A DNA stretch of 64,000 nucleotides from Pelodera strongyloides (Eukaryota > Nematoda > Chromadorea > Rhabditida > Rhabditidae): positions 1 through 64,000 of the forward strand of contig JAANDG010000072.1 of the NCBI GenBank assembly GCA_036852015.1, in the 5' to 3' direction. Positions 48,412 through 59,699 of the stretch are shown piece after piece (positions within the stretch are counted from its first letter, which is position 1; every line of letters begins with the position of its first letter). The position numbers were made by a program, and so were the translations under genes. The notes under the pieces were generated by a model. It was not told where the DNA came from and made no database searches. It saw only the letters and a program-made list of their open reading frames with translations.

Positions 48412-51390
48412 ATGTCGTCGGATAATAAAGTGAACATGTCCCTTGACGAGATCATCAAGATGAACAAGAAACAAAATAAGGGAACCGGCTCATCGAATAG
48501 AACAGTCGTCCTCAGAGGAGGCAACAAGGTAAATGATTTGACTCTCAGGAATGGCCTCCGTATCAGCCTAAATTATTTGCGTTATATATGAGGTGACCAG
48601 GGGTCTTCCTGAGGTAAAGTAGAACATCCATCCATTCATAACAGCATACCCATATAGTGACCGGGCGTATAAGGGTCGGGTTAGGAGACGTACGTAATGT
48701 ACAAATGTACAGGTATATTAAGTGGTCGCACCGAACAGTTCAAGCCTATAAGATATTTTATTTTCAGCCACGTGGGGCTCGCGGCGCTCGCCGCTCTGCT
48801 GGCTCGTCTCGCTCGGATAGTAGCAGCTCCCAGGGTGGTTCCCTTACTTTCACCCGCAGTGCTCGTGGGATGCGCCAGCGTGGAGGTAACCGTGGAAACA
48901 ACCGCGGTGGTAACCGACCCGTCAACCGTCCCATCGGTCGTCGTCAGAATGTGTCAACCGAATCGCTGACCGCCGGTGGCATGAAGAAGATCCTACAGAA
49001 TATGGCCAAGGTGGGGTCTTTGTTTTTCTACACTTAAATTTCAAAATCCTTGCATTTTGTGTACATGTAGGTAGTCTAAACGCGCACAAAATGCTCACTA
49101 AAGTCCACGGATAGAACGCGTATTCGTTGAGCTAAATCGATAATTTTCAGAACGCTGTGAAAAAGGCCCTTCGTGTTTCTGCCGCTCGTCCCGTGGGCGC
49201 AGTACGTTTCGACGATTTTTTCCTCGTTTCTGGGCATAATAAGTGGCCAGTGTGTGGTTGAGCTGGAGCATTATCGATCTATCGAAACACGCGATCCTGG
49301 ACAATAATTGTCTATGTGGAAGGCACTCAACATCTGTTGCCTCGCACTCCGTAGCGTGCTCCATGAACTATGCTCCCCACCCGTGTCCCGTCCTTGTGAC
49401 GAGCCCGTATCACTTTTGTCTCACTTTGTCGATCGACCCGGAAGATCGTCTAATTGATACTTGGCAAATGATGCAATGGATAGAGTCCCGCAGCATATTC
49501 TCTTTTGGATTTTACCTTTATTCGCACTTTGATCGAATTGGAGTTTCTCTGTGTTTGTGATGTCATCCCGCATATTCGTCCACAACAATGAGCTCCTTTT
49601 CTAGGGTGCGGGAGCGGTAAGAAAAACAAATAGAATATGAGATGAGATATTTATTTTGACAAGATTTACCCAAAAACTGTAGTTTTCAATAGCCTAGAGC
49701 GGGGGTGGTGCCGTAGCTGACACTGCCCCATTAGTCTAATCATTTGCAGGCACGCAGCGGTGGAATCCTGAACCGCGTGGCGAACAGATCACGCGTAATT
49801 GGAAGAGCTCAGGGATCCGTTTTTGGAAGAGGAAGAGCTCCGGGATCAATTCTGAGCCGAGTGACTGGAAGGACCCCCGCCGTTCTGGCTAGCTCGCCCG
49901 CTGCAACCAGACTTGTGCAACAGGTTTGTCACGAACCGTTAGCCGCAAACATGGTCCGTTTGTAATACATTACACAATTTATTACGGTTACATTATTGAG
50001 AATATTCAGCTGGCAATGTTCACTTAAGTTGCAGTAGCTATATAACAGCGGGTACTCATGAGGACTAGCTAGGCTAGACTGTGCAGCAGATGGTAATGCG
50101 AGTATTTTTAGCGTCAGCGCCCGAGACAACGAGTCTTCCAGCAGAGACAGAGGGTTCAGCAACCAGTACAACAGATTGTGGAAAGAATGTGAGTTAACTC
50201 TTTATCAAAATTTATGTATGCGCGTGATTTCGGGATTACGTCTAACATGTAACTGTGTTGTTTCAGCATTGAGCGTGTTCCCCGGCAACAGCCTCAGAGG
50301 CAGCGTGTCATTGTGCAGAGAGTGCAGCAGCCGAGACAGAAAGTCATTGTCAGACGCGTCCAGCAAGCGGTACGTCATTATTGCATTTAGTTAATCTATT
50401 AGCTGTCTAAGAACAAAAAACCCTAAACAACCGAGAAGAGCTTATTCCGCAATATCATCCAGCAGACAATTGTTGGCACTCACACTTTTCCATAAATGTT
50501 GTGTTTTTTTTTCTTAACCTCAACAGTATTTTGAGACCCCAGTTCTATGCATGTGCTCAGGCATTGAATACAAAAGTATCAATTCCAGGCTCGCCAGCCA
50601 ATCCGCCAGGTGATTGAGCGTGAAATGCCTGCTCCTCGCCAGAGAGTCATCGTCAAGCAGGTGCCCAGAGTTCAGCAGTCTGTGATTAGAAGAAGGGCTC
50701 CCGTTCAGGTATTATTTTTCGACGATTATCAAGATGCTTGTTTATTGCACGTGCATTCCGCTGTCCCTGAAATTCACTAATAATATGGTGGTTTATTTTT
50801 TCTTTGAACCATATGTCTTGCAAGGCAATAACTTGTTATCCTTAGGTTGTCCGACGTGTGGTTGAGCAGCCGACCATCAGATATGTTGAAGTCCCCGCCA
50901 GAAACGGAGGAGGAAACAACAGGTTTGTAGAATGCTTTACTTCTTTCCTGGAGAAGATTAATGGCAGCTTGTTCTCGAATCCAAATTCATGAAGTCTAAT
51001 ATTAAAGAAGCCAATGTTTAGACGTAACCGTGGAGGAAACAACCAGCAACGTAATGTGGTCGAGAGAGTGGAATATGTTCAGGCGGCCCGTCCCAGACAG
51101 AATATCGTTGGTTTATTATCATAATAATTCTTTATTCCTGTAGTGGAGAGGAGAGTGGGAAAACGAACTCATAGGCCATCACTTTTAAGAGATTTGGCTT
51201 CCCTGTGACGTCATACATAATCCTTATTAGTAGTTGTTATTAACCCAATATTTCCACAATCACAGAATGCGTCCAATAAACGAATATTTTCTTACAGAGA
51301 CAAGTCGATCGATTTGAGCCGTCGAGCAGTTTCCTTGGTGGACGTACCATTACCAGAAAGGGACGCGGGTTCCAGACTATTTATGAGTAA
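48412..51390 (+). CDS. Arg-rich mRNA-export adaptor-like protein with UAP56-binding motif
   Basis: Eleven exons join in phase: 48412-48528, 48768-49010, 49151-49201, 49605-49616, 49750-49923, 50112-50188, 50267-50369, 50589-50708, 50846-50922, 51022-51106 and 51298-51390 (1152 nt, 383 residues). The N-terminus (VNMSLDEIIKMNKKQ, about residues 7-21) is a classic UAP56-binding motif, as in ALYREF, UIF/FYTTD1 and related TREX adaptors, which load onto the DEAD-box helicase UAP56 and hand mRNA to the export receptor. The rest is Arg/Gly/Ser-rich (RGMRQRGGNRGNNRGG), then repeats of RQRVIVQRV / RQKVIVRRV-like units, ending FLGGRTITRKGRGF. No RRM is present, so it resembles UIF more than ALYREF; orthology is not proven. 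Exon 4 is a 12-nt microexon (GAGA). The last donor (GTTGGT after 51106) is weak. It converges on the SLC19 gene. Confidence 0.8.
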
Positions 51391-51735
51391 AACCTTTTAA
51401 CTAATTATAAAGGTAACATTCACTGATCAGATGATCTCCCACTAACGCTACTACTAATTCCATGCACTGCTAATAGCGGTCTTTCGCCCATACCCCTTTA
51501 ACCCTCTAGTTTGCTTAGAATATTTAGCTTCCTTTATTATTTTTTTTGCGTTGTTTGTGTATTTGGACAAATGGGTTTCCTTCAATTAATATTTTTTACT
51601 TTAACCAACTTTTCGATAACGTAATATTATTGTACTATAGGAAGGACGCTAATATGGTTGGTCATAGCTTACTTAATTTTGTCATCATATATTTTTTGTG
51701 TTTGTTGATAATTGTGTACATACGCTTCTTTAAAG

Positions 51736-51741
51736 AATAAA
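51736..51741 (+). promoter_or_regulatory. Poly(A) signal AATAAA, RNA-export-adaptor-like gene
   Basis: AATAAA is 346 bases after the stop, before the convergent SLC19 gene. The interval between the two stops (51391-52104) holds no gene. Confidence 0.5.
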
Positions 51742-52104
51742 TTTTTGCAGCAAATGTGGAATCATTCAATAGAACATCGGAAAATGTATGAGCACATAGA
51801 ATCAACTGTCGCGTTGTTAAATAAAATCGATCACAGAGTATATTCCTAAACTTTTCTTCTAGAACATCTTTCTTATATCTAAACAAAAAATACTCTAAAA
51901 TGAACATAACTGAGCATCGTTGAAACGAATATAGAACACTAAATCACAAAAATCCATAAAAAATTAAAGCATATATGAGAAGCAATATTAAGCTCTTCAC
52001 GGTGCACAAACATCGCAGTCAGAGGATCGTAAGTAGAACAGGAATCTACACTAGAATAAGTGAAAGACAGAATTCAAATTTACGCAAATATTAGGAATTA
52101 CCAA

Positions 52105-55100
52105 TTATGCTTCGGAATCCTGTTCTACATTGTTTCCTTTTTGTGTTACGTCTGGTATAAATTGCTTTCCTTCGGGTGTCGAGCAGAACCTCCACACGAT
52201 AAAACCACAGCCAGTACAGAGGAAGATAACCGCATAGAGCGCGAACTGAAAGAAAACGTAAGCAGAAAAGACAGTTTAAGCAGAACTCAATTGTCTTCTT
52301 TCATTGCAGCTACAATGAGTTTCTTAGCAGTGTCGACCAAGAGGAGACTGCAACGAAATACAAACTGAATTTTGGTAACTGTTTCATTTGTCTATTTATC
52401 TATTGCACGGATCAATACGTAACTGAAATCGTAACAGAATATGCGCACCTGTTGTTGTATGGACAGCCCGAAGAAGTTTTTGTCAACCGCAACGACGGTA
52501 ACGATTGATTGCAATATTAAAGCGACAAGTGTGTTGAGACCAAGGACCATTCCATATGTCTGACTTTTGAGACGACTCGCAATTGTCGCACGAAAATTGA
52601 CAAATATTAAGACAGTTCATTCTCACGAAGATGACTATTGAAATTTTCCTAAAGCATCTGGAGCTCTACATTAAGACAAGTGTGTACAGGAGAACAGAAG
52701 CAACTGAAGTGATTACTGATGAGATATAATGTTTTCATTAATACCTTGAGATCGTCCCATAACCATGAAAAATAAAGACAGCAGTGATGTAATAGGCATA
52801 TGCCAAGTAGAGCGAAGACGTGTAGCTGGTCAAGGCCACGAATCCTCCAATCGAAAGTGCTGTGAAAGCCAAGATCCATTCGGCAGAGGTCGCCCAATCA
52901 AGTGTGAGGAATTGAACACCGAACGAAGCGACGGCGCCTAAATATAGTATGTGACTGATCTTGTTGCGGTTTTAGTTTCCAGTCAGAACTATGTAAAGCA
53001 GGACAAGATATATACACTTGTATGACACACCTTTTCATTTTTCTTTTACCCGATTGCTAATCGGCGCAACTGGTTTCGTTATATATACATTGCTTTCTCT
53101 TCATCATATTTTTTGATGCACACCTCGGTGTTATTTAATAAATAAATGATGCTTGTTTTATAGCGCATCGAAACAAAGCTTTCGAGTGGGAGCAATCGTA
53201 CCGAGTATTGTATTCAAAAATTCCACAAGGCCATTTTCCGACGTTTTCTGATCGGGCTCTATTTCAATCCACAAAGGTTGCACGTAGTTGTAAACCTGAA
53301 ATTGTAAGGGTCCAAGTGAACAGTTCGGAAACATTTTTGGCCGCTATGCATCGATTGTAAGGTGTTGTTCACATTGTTTTCTTAACAAATTAGTGGACGA
53401 ATGAACATACCTGATACATTGCACAGCTTAGCAAAGCCGTGCACAAAGACCATTTGAGCACAATCCTATTCTCAAAGTACACTCTGTAGAAGGCGAGTTT
53501 ATGGCGAAGTGAATTGTCCTTAACTTCTTCCGGCTTTCCACCATCACTGAAAAATGCTCTATCGTTCGTGTCTTCATTATAACTGTGGAGACACCTTGTG
53601 GTACACAAAATAAACGTTAGAGCGAGCACGACTTGAGAGCAGTCGGCACATTTATATTATTTTCGAGATCAATCGACGATAAAAAGAAATAAAAAATTTT
53701 TTTGGCTCTTTGTGACGTATTCTTGGCTCTTTGAGGTAAAGTTTGTTCCTTGGATAGATTACTTTTTGCATTTTGGAGAAAGTCTCGTTAGCACATTGTT
53801 CCACTACGTTGTCTTGTAGAATAGAGTATGTTATGCGATTTGGAGATCAAATTAAATAACGGTGCACTGGCTAAGTAAACCACTTTCATTGTACAGTAAC
53901 ATCGTGACCTCATTGGGTGTCAGCTGCTCTTGGTGAAACGCGATCGCTGCACAGTTTACACAAACCAAGGAAGCACCACACTCATCCTATGATATTTGTT
54001 TCCGAGCATTTCCCGCGGAAAAACCAGCTAGTTTTTTTACTATTTTCCTACTAGGTTTTTAGTCGGAAAAAGCTCGGAAACGCAAAGTTTCTCGGAAAAT
54101 GCTCGGAAAATCCGCCGGGAAATGCTCGGAAACGGACAAACAGACAGCTCCCGAGCTCGGCCCGCCTATTTTCCGAGCTCGGCCCGAGAACCTCAAAGTT
54201 TCCGAGCTTTTTCCGAGAATCTTCTCGGAGAATCCGCGGAAAATCCTCGGAAACGCAAAGTTTCTCGGAAAATGCTCGGGATTCATTAACGGAGTAAGGG
54301 CGACGCATAATATTAGCGCCCCAGAGAAACATAGGTCTTTTAACATACGTCCTTAACTTTATCAAGGGTTGCACTACGATATATAGGTTCCTATAAACGT
54401 GCGCCAAGATTTTTTTTACATTTGGTAGTTTCTCATCTGTTAACATGCGTTCTATGTGCCACTGTTAAAGGGACGGGGTCAATTCAACTCGCCCGTACTT
54501 TATTTTTGGTATGTATTGTTCACCCCATAAAAAGCACACTCAGTACAAAAAATTCCCAAATAAAGGATCCCAGAGTATGTAGTTTGCTGATATCGGATAG
54601 ACTTGATATGAATCCCCTTTCTATTCGACAGCTGGTGCACTGCTCTGTTAATGAACTGCGATTTCGCACCGGAAAAGTGGGCTGTGCTAATTCGCACAGC
54701 AAACTTTCCAAATTCGCACTGGCAAAATACCCGGTGCGAAATCGTAGACTCTCATGTGCTCTGCGAATTCGCAGCGAAAAACGTAAAAAATCTTTTCCCC
54801 TCTCCGCAGTGCCTGCTCTCTCGCCTAGGATTTTGCACTGCGATTCGCACCCGAAATACTGCGAATTCGCAGAGCAAGAAATCCAAAAAGAATTCCAAGA
54901 GAATTCTTTTTGGTTTTTTTCCTGTGCGAATTTGCAGAACAACATCCTAGAGTGTATCCGGCAGGAAACTAGCGCTATAAGCAAAGAGAGGTAGGGAAAG
55001 AAATCGCTCTAAGTAAGTCGTTATTTCAACCTCTTTATCAAACTGGAGACTCTGGGAACCTTCCTTTGGAAACTTTTTGCACTGATTGTGATTTTTATGG

Positions 55101-56765
55101 GGTGAGCAATACATACCAAAAATTAAGTACGGGGCAATTTGAGTGTCGGGGTCAATTCACAATCAAGTGTAACAAATTCCAAAGCCCAATATGATCCCAA
55201 TATCAAATCGCAAGCTCAAGTGCTCGATTAATATGCTCAATTTTGTCTCAAGTCCCCAAAATTACAGTATATGCTAGAGTAAGTCGAGAGAGCAATATAA
55301 ACGAGAGAGTCTTGACTTGCCCTGGGGAAAATTAACAATTTCATGGGCGCAATTGCTCCAGGCAACCCAGTTGACATTGAATTTTTTTTTAACATTTGAT
55401 AAAAGTAAAAACAAACTAACGATCGTGAAGTGTCCCCGACCCTTTAGAGCCAAATCAACTGACACGTGTTACTCAAACATAAACATTTTCCAGGAGCGCT
55501 TTGTTCGATTTGGTAATACATAAGGTCCATAAAGTCCGTACGAAAATAATAACCAAAAACAAACCTGAGCACCACTGATTCCTCGCAATCTTTAACTGTA
55601 TTTTTCTCCTTTGGAACACTTGGCAGTATTATTGCAATCACCAAACACAAAGATACAGCACCCAATGATATCTATAATCAGATTCATATAAATATATTAG
55701 TGTATTAACCTAAAAAACCTACTTGAAAATAACGAAACATACCGTAATCTTTGTATCCTTCTTAGCAAAATGACGTAAACATTGTTCGGTAAAATTCTAT
55801 TCTGCATAGTATGTGGTAATAATTCCTGTCCGTGTTATGTTGCACATGCAAATGAACGAGCCAAATTACGAGACAAATAAACAGACACTAACCTGATTCA
55901 AGAGGAGATAAGTACCCAATTTGAATGAAATGAGGATCTGCGCGAGACCAAATGCAAACAATTTTCCAATCAGCACTGACGTTTTTATATAAGACGTCAC
56001 TTTCTTATACTCCTTCTGATTGACCACTGCGTATAGATAAGTCCAAAAGGCAACTTCTGCAGCGGAAGCAATTCCTGAAATGCATGATCATTCAGAAGTA
56101 AAACCCAATCCGACATATTCTGAGTATAAAAAGCAGTCATGTCGGACCCGTTTATCCCGTTGGACTGGTCATTATAGTTGTTCTCTGTGCTACTATCTTG
56201 TGACTGTTTCAATAAAACTTCATAAACAGTGGCTAGATTGTGAGGCTACATCACCAAACACAGAACAAGGAAACACAAACCATTTTTTATTGTTACAATT
56301 AAGATACAAGTAGAAGGTGACAAGAATATGGATAAAAGTGAGAATGTACTACTCTGACAATAACTGATTCACTGACCAAAGCACACTTGCATGAGCTGCA
56401 TGAGCCACAGTCCTTGCGCAAACGTGAGCAAAAGCCAGGTGGCCGTCATTGCCAATGCCTCCAGAATTATCACAGGCTTATATCGTAACACATCGGTTAG
56501 AACAAAAACGGGCACCTAAACATTCGAGTGTCTTTAAATCGTTTGCTGCTTTCGCTGCGTTCATTTTTGTGTTGAATGAAAAGTAGTGAAGTCTTACCAA
56601 TGAAACCAAATAGGTATACGTCCAGAAAGGATAAATGTCACTGTACACTTGGTCGACGGTAAAGTTTTTGTATTCGGAGATCAGAAATGGGGTGAGAAAT
56701 GGTGTAGCGGGACGAAATTCCTTGACCACACCGTACACCAATAAGGCAGCTATCTTCCACTCCAT
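52105..56765 (-). CDS. SLC19-family reduced-folate/thiamine carrier
   Basis: Nine exons: 56765-56598, 56515-56377, 56074-55893, 55671-55565, 53582-53411, 53295-53202, 52937-52745, 52575-52449 and 52245-52105 (1323 nt, 440 residues), all in phase. The product is a 12-helix-type carrier. Family marks include the N-terminal YGVVKEFRPATPFLTPFL, the ASAAEVAFWTYLYAVV helix, YNYVQPLWIEI, FLNTILGAVASFG in the second half, and YGMVLGLNTLVALILQSIVT near the end. SLC19 proteins move folates or thiamine across the plasma membrane by anion or proton exchange; which substrate cannot be read from sequence. The acidic, Lys-rich stretch between the two halves (exons 4-5) is the expected cytosolic loop. Intron 4 (1982 bases) carries a foldback element and the CTCGGAAA cluster. 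The start of exon 8 is ambiguous: family alignment wants five more residues, but the base pair before them is CG, not AG. Confidence 0.88.
53996..54290. repeat. CTCGGAAA/TTTCCGAG cluster
   Basis: About a dozen copies of CTCGGAAA or its complement occur within 290 bases of SLC19 intron 4. It includes an exact 34-bp direct repeat (54073-54106 and 54246-54279) and an inverted relative near 54182-54216, so the block can fold on itself. Locally GC-richer than the intron. Confidence 0.85.
54465..55160. mobile_element. Foldback element in SLC19 intron 4
   Basis: GTACTT.ATTTTTGGTATG, then TATTG.TCACCCCATAAAAA, occurs near the left end (54494-54532) and inverted near the right end (55093-55131), with weaker inverted similarity outward. 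TTAA followed by AGGGAC marks the left edge (54465-54468). The middle is packed with self-complementary GTGCGAATT / AATTCGCAC-type motifs. Open frames of 154-190 codons on both strands here are by-products of these inverted repeats. Confidence 0.75.
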
Positions 56766-59699
56766 AATGGAGGATTACCTGAATTTAATAAGGAAATGTA
56801 AAATTGTGTTAAATATGCGCTAGAACATTATATTGAAAATTAATAAAAAAAATTGAAATAAAAAGAAGAATTGATTTGAAAGATAATTAGGAAACCGTAG
56901 TAGAGATTGAAATGCAAAATTAGTTATGGTTTCAAAATTAATTAATATTTGTTATGCATAAATATTTGGAACAAATGCAATTTGGGACTGTAATTTCCCA
57001 CAAAATTATTAGAATATTTGGGAATCTGAGAAACAACATTAAACAAAATTGGCGTTCGAATAGCCTGAATGATCGCAGACTATTAAGCTTACCGTTTAAA
57101 CGTGATAATTGTTATATGCTCGGGACTTGTAAATCTAACAAAATGCAAATAAAGATGGAGAAATACAAACAAATGTTGTGAAAAAACTCGAGAAAAAATC
57201 ATTACAGAATCGATACGGTAATGTAGACAAGAAATCTGCATAAGCGTATCGACTTTTAAAAGCCGAGGCGTTGCATCATCGTTTGAACGTGAGAGGGTAA
57301 AGTAATCGAAAAATCGTGATGACAAAGTACATGGGAATACGCTAGATGATTTGTTTTGTTATTCTTTAAAGACGGAAAAATCGATCAAGCACAAAAATCG
57401 TGGAAGCAAGTTGCGCTTAATGACGGCAATCATATGGAGGATTGGCAAATAGATTTTCGTTTATCACGAGCATAAAACAACGTTGCTCCACACGGGTTCA
57501 CATCCAAAATGGTTTTTTTGGCACTTTTCGCGAATGAAACACGAAAAAGAAACAAATAAATAACATTAGGACACCATTCATTACCTGTGTAACTTCCCCC
57601 TAAGTCAATCATTGGAGAAGGAAGTAATATTGAAGAAACAATAATAGGCTCTTCTCGTTTTGTTTGTGTTAGTCTTTTGTTGTTGAAAAATCATAAATAT
57701 ATAAATCCATAAATATATAAATCGAAGACAATTAATAACAACTTAATAATATAATACGTATAATATAGTATACATCACAAGTAACAAATACTTAGTGAAC
57801 AAGAAAAACAACAAATAATTGAATAAACGTATAGAGAAATAAAGTAATAGATGACAGGAACTTGAGCTGAGGGCGTGAGGATAGAATGTAGTTTGTAGTG
57901 TGGTCGGGATTAGCTTTTCACGAGGGAAACTGGAAATAACTGCAGTCGAGCAGAGATTTCAATCCGCGTAAGCACACATTTGTGAAGAGAATAATAATTT
58001 CCTTACATTTTGTAACAGCTAAAATATAGACTATTCCATACAGTTTGTATAGGCAATTATTAACATTGATGCCCGTCCTTCTTTTGCCCACCTCCAACAA
58101 TAGAAAGCGCGCCCTTATTACCGTAGTCCTGATACACCTTTAACATTTTCTCTCAAAAAATTATTTTCTGCACTATTTTTTTTGCATGTCTTTTCCTTTT
58201 ATTAATGTCTTCATTTCAATAACTGTATTTGCTTTTTTCTTTATTTAATGATAGTCTACATTGTCCACGTTAATGCATGTTTTCTTTTGTGGAAATATTA
58301 TACCATCGTCCGCTTGAACAAAATATTTTCTAATACTTTTTTAAAACCCGAACTACAAGCTTTCTTTTTTTTTAGTTTTTTATCCGGTCCTTCCATGTTA
58401 TGTTTTGTTTTAACATAAAATTACGTGTCATTTTGTTAATATTCATGCCTAAAATGATGTCTTATAGGTCAATGAATTTTGAACTTTGTAAGTGTTTCTT
58501 GGTTTCAACTGCCTTGGTTGTCCCTCTTGCTGTCATAGATGGTCCTTCCGTGGGTCATGGGGTCTTCTGACCGTTTCCTCACAATTTGTCTATTATTCCA
58601 CCCCTGGACTTCCATTTATAACAACAAGGGCCCACCCCGGGGCAGATCCTCCCTAGGGATTGCTCACTTTTGATGCCCTATTTTTAGTATTCAACGGCGT
58701 GTAGCACTAAAATAAGCTGGCCGCTTTAGTAAATTTAAAATTAGTTTATGCTCTACAAAATGAACTAGCCTGTATTAAAATGCGCATTGTTTGCTGTAGT
58801 ATTTCGTATTCCCTTTTACAAAACGCTGTATGTTTTGTGTTGTCCATTTTGAAGTTGACCTTTTATTTGTCCGGATGCGCTTGGCACTCTAAACCACGAA
58901 TACTTTCCTTTATTGTTTATTGTGTATTTACTTTTTTTTGCGACGATCTTTAATGTTTAGGCATTTTGCAACGCTTCTTGCTTGGCCAAATATCGCAATG
59001 AATATTTATTTTCGTTAATTTTTATGCTACTGAATTATTTAATTCATATTCACTAACGAACAATTCAGTGGTTCCTTATTCAACGGTCTCTTGTTTTGTT
59101 TTATTGTTATTCTCGATCGGATTTTAGAATGCGTAACAAGGTTTATTTTAGTTCCGTTTTTTACTGGACGTTCGATGCACTATTTGAGCAGAGTATGATT
59201 GTGTTCCCAACTTAGAAGTCAACCATCCCCCGCTTGTTGGTCTTTTACTATTTTTTTTTGGCCCTCTACTTTGATGTCTTTATTCCCTTTCACCCTATCT
59301 ATTCTTTTCCTCCTCGAAGATTGATGTATTTTAAAATCCTCTCAAACTTGTTGCCTTTTGTCCATATCATGCGACCCAGCCCCCTAAATTTATCTACGTT
59401 TTTTCAATTTTCCCAAGTCCTCCGGTGATCCATCAGTTTTATGACCAAAAGGGGAATAACAGCCCCCGAATGCTTTGTGGCCAATGTTTACAAGTACCGT
59501 CGTAGCAATGCTAACATGACGTGCATACATCCGCGATCGAGTAAATAAGTTATAAATCAAATGAGCTTCATGTTATCGTTAGCCCTCTTGTCGTTGTATG
59601 GTGTTTCACTGCATATTTCCATTCCAGTGTTTGAGTGTCTTTCTGTCATTATCTTCTTTTGGTCAGATTTCCACAAATGATATCAATTTTGCTTTCAGA
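56766..59699. other. Shared upstream region of SLC19 and LDAH
   Basis: About 2.9 kb of AT-rich DNA between divergent start codons. No coding exon, RNA gene or strong repeat is visible. A purine/pyrimidine composition switch occurs near 58.1 kb, where the plus strand becomes T-rich. Confidence 0.45.

Noticed and set aside
54422..54994. Long open frame (190 codons, +) and opposing 154-codon frame in SLC19 intron 4
   Set aside because: Both arise from the inverted repeats of the foldback element; no domain and low-complexity translation.
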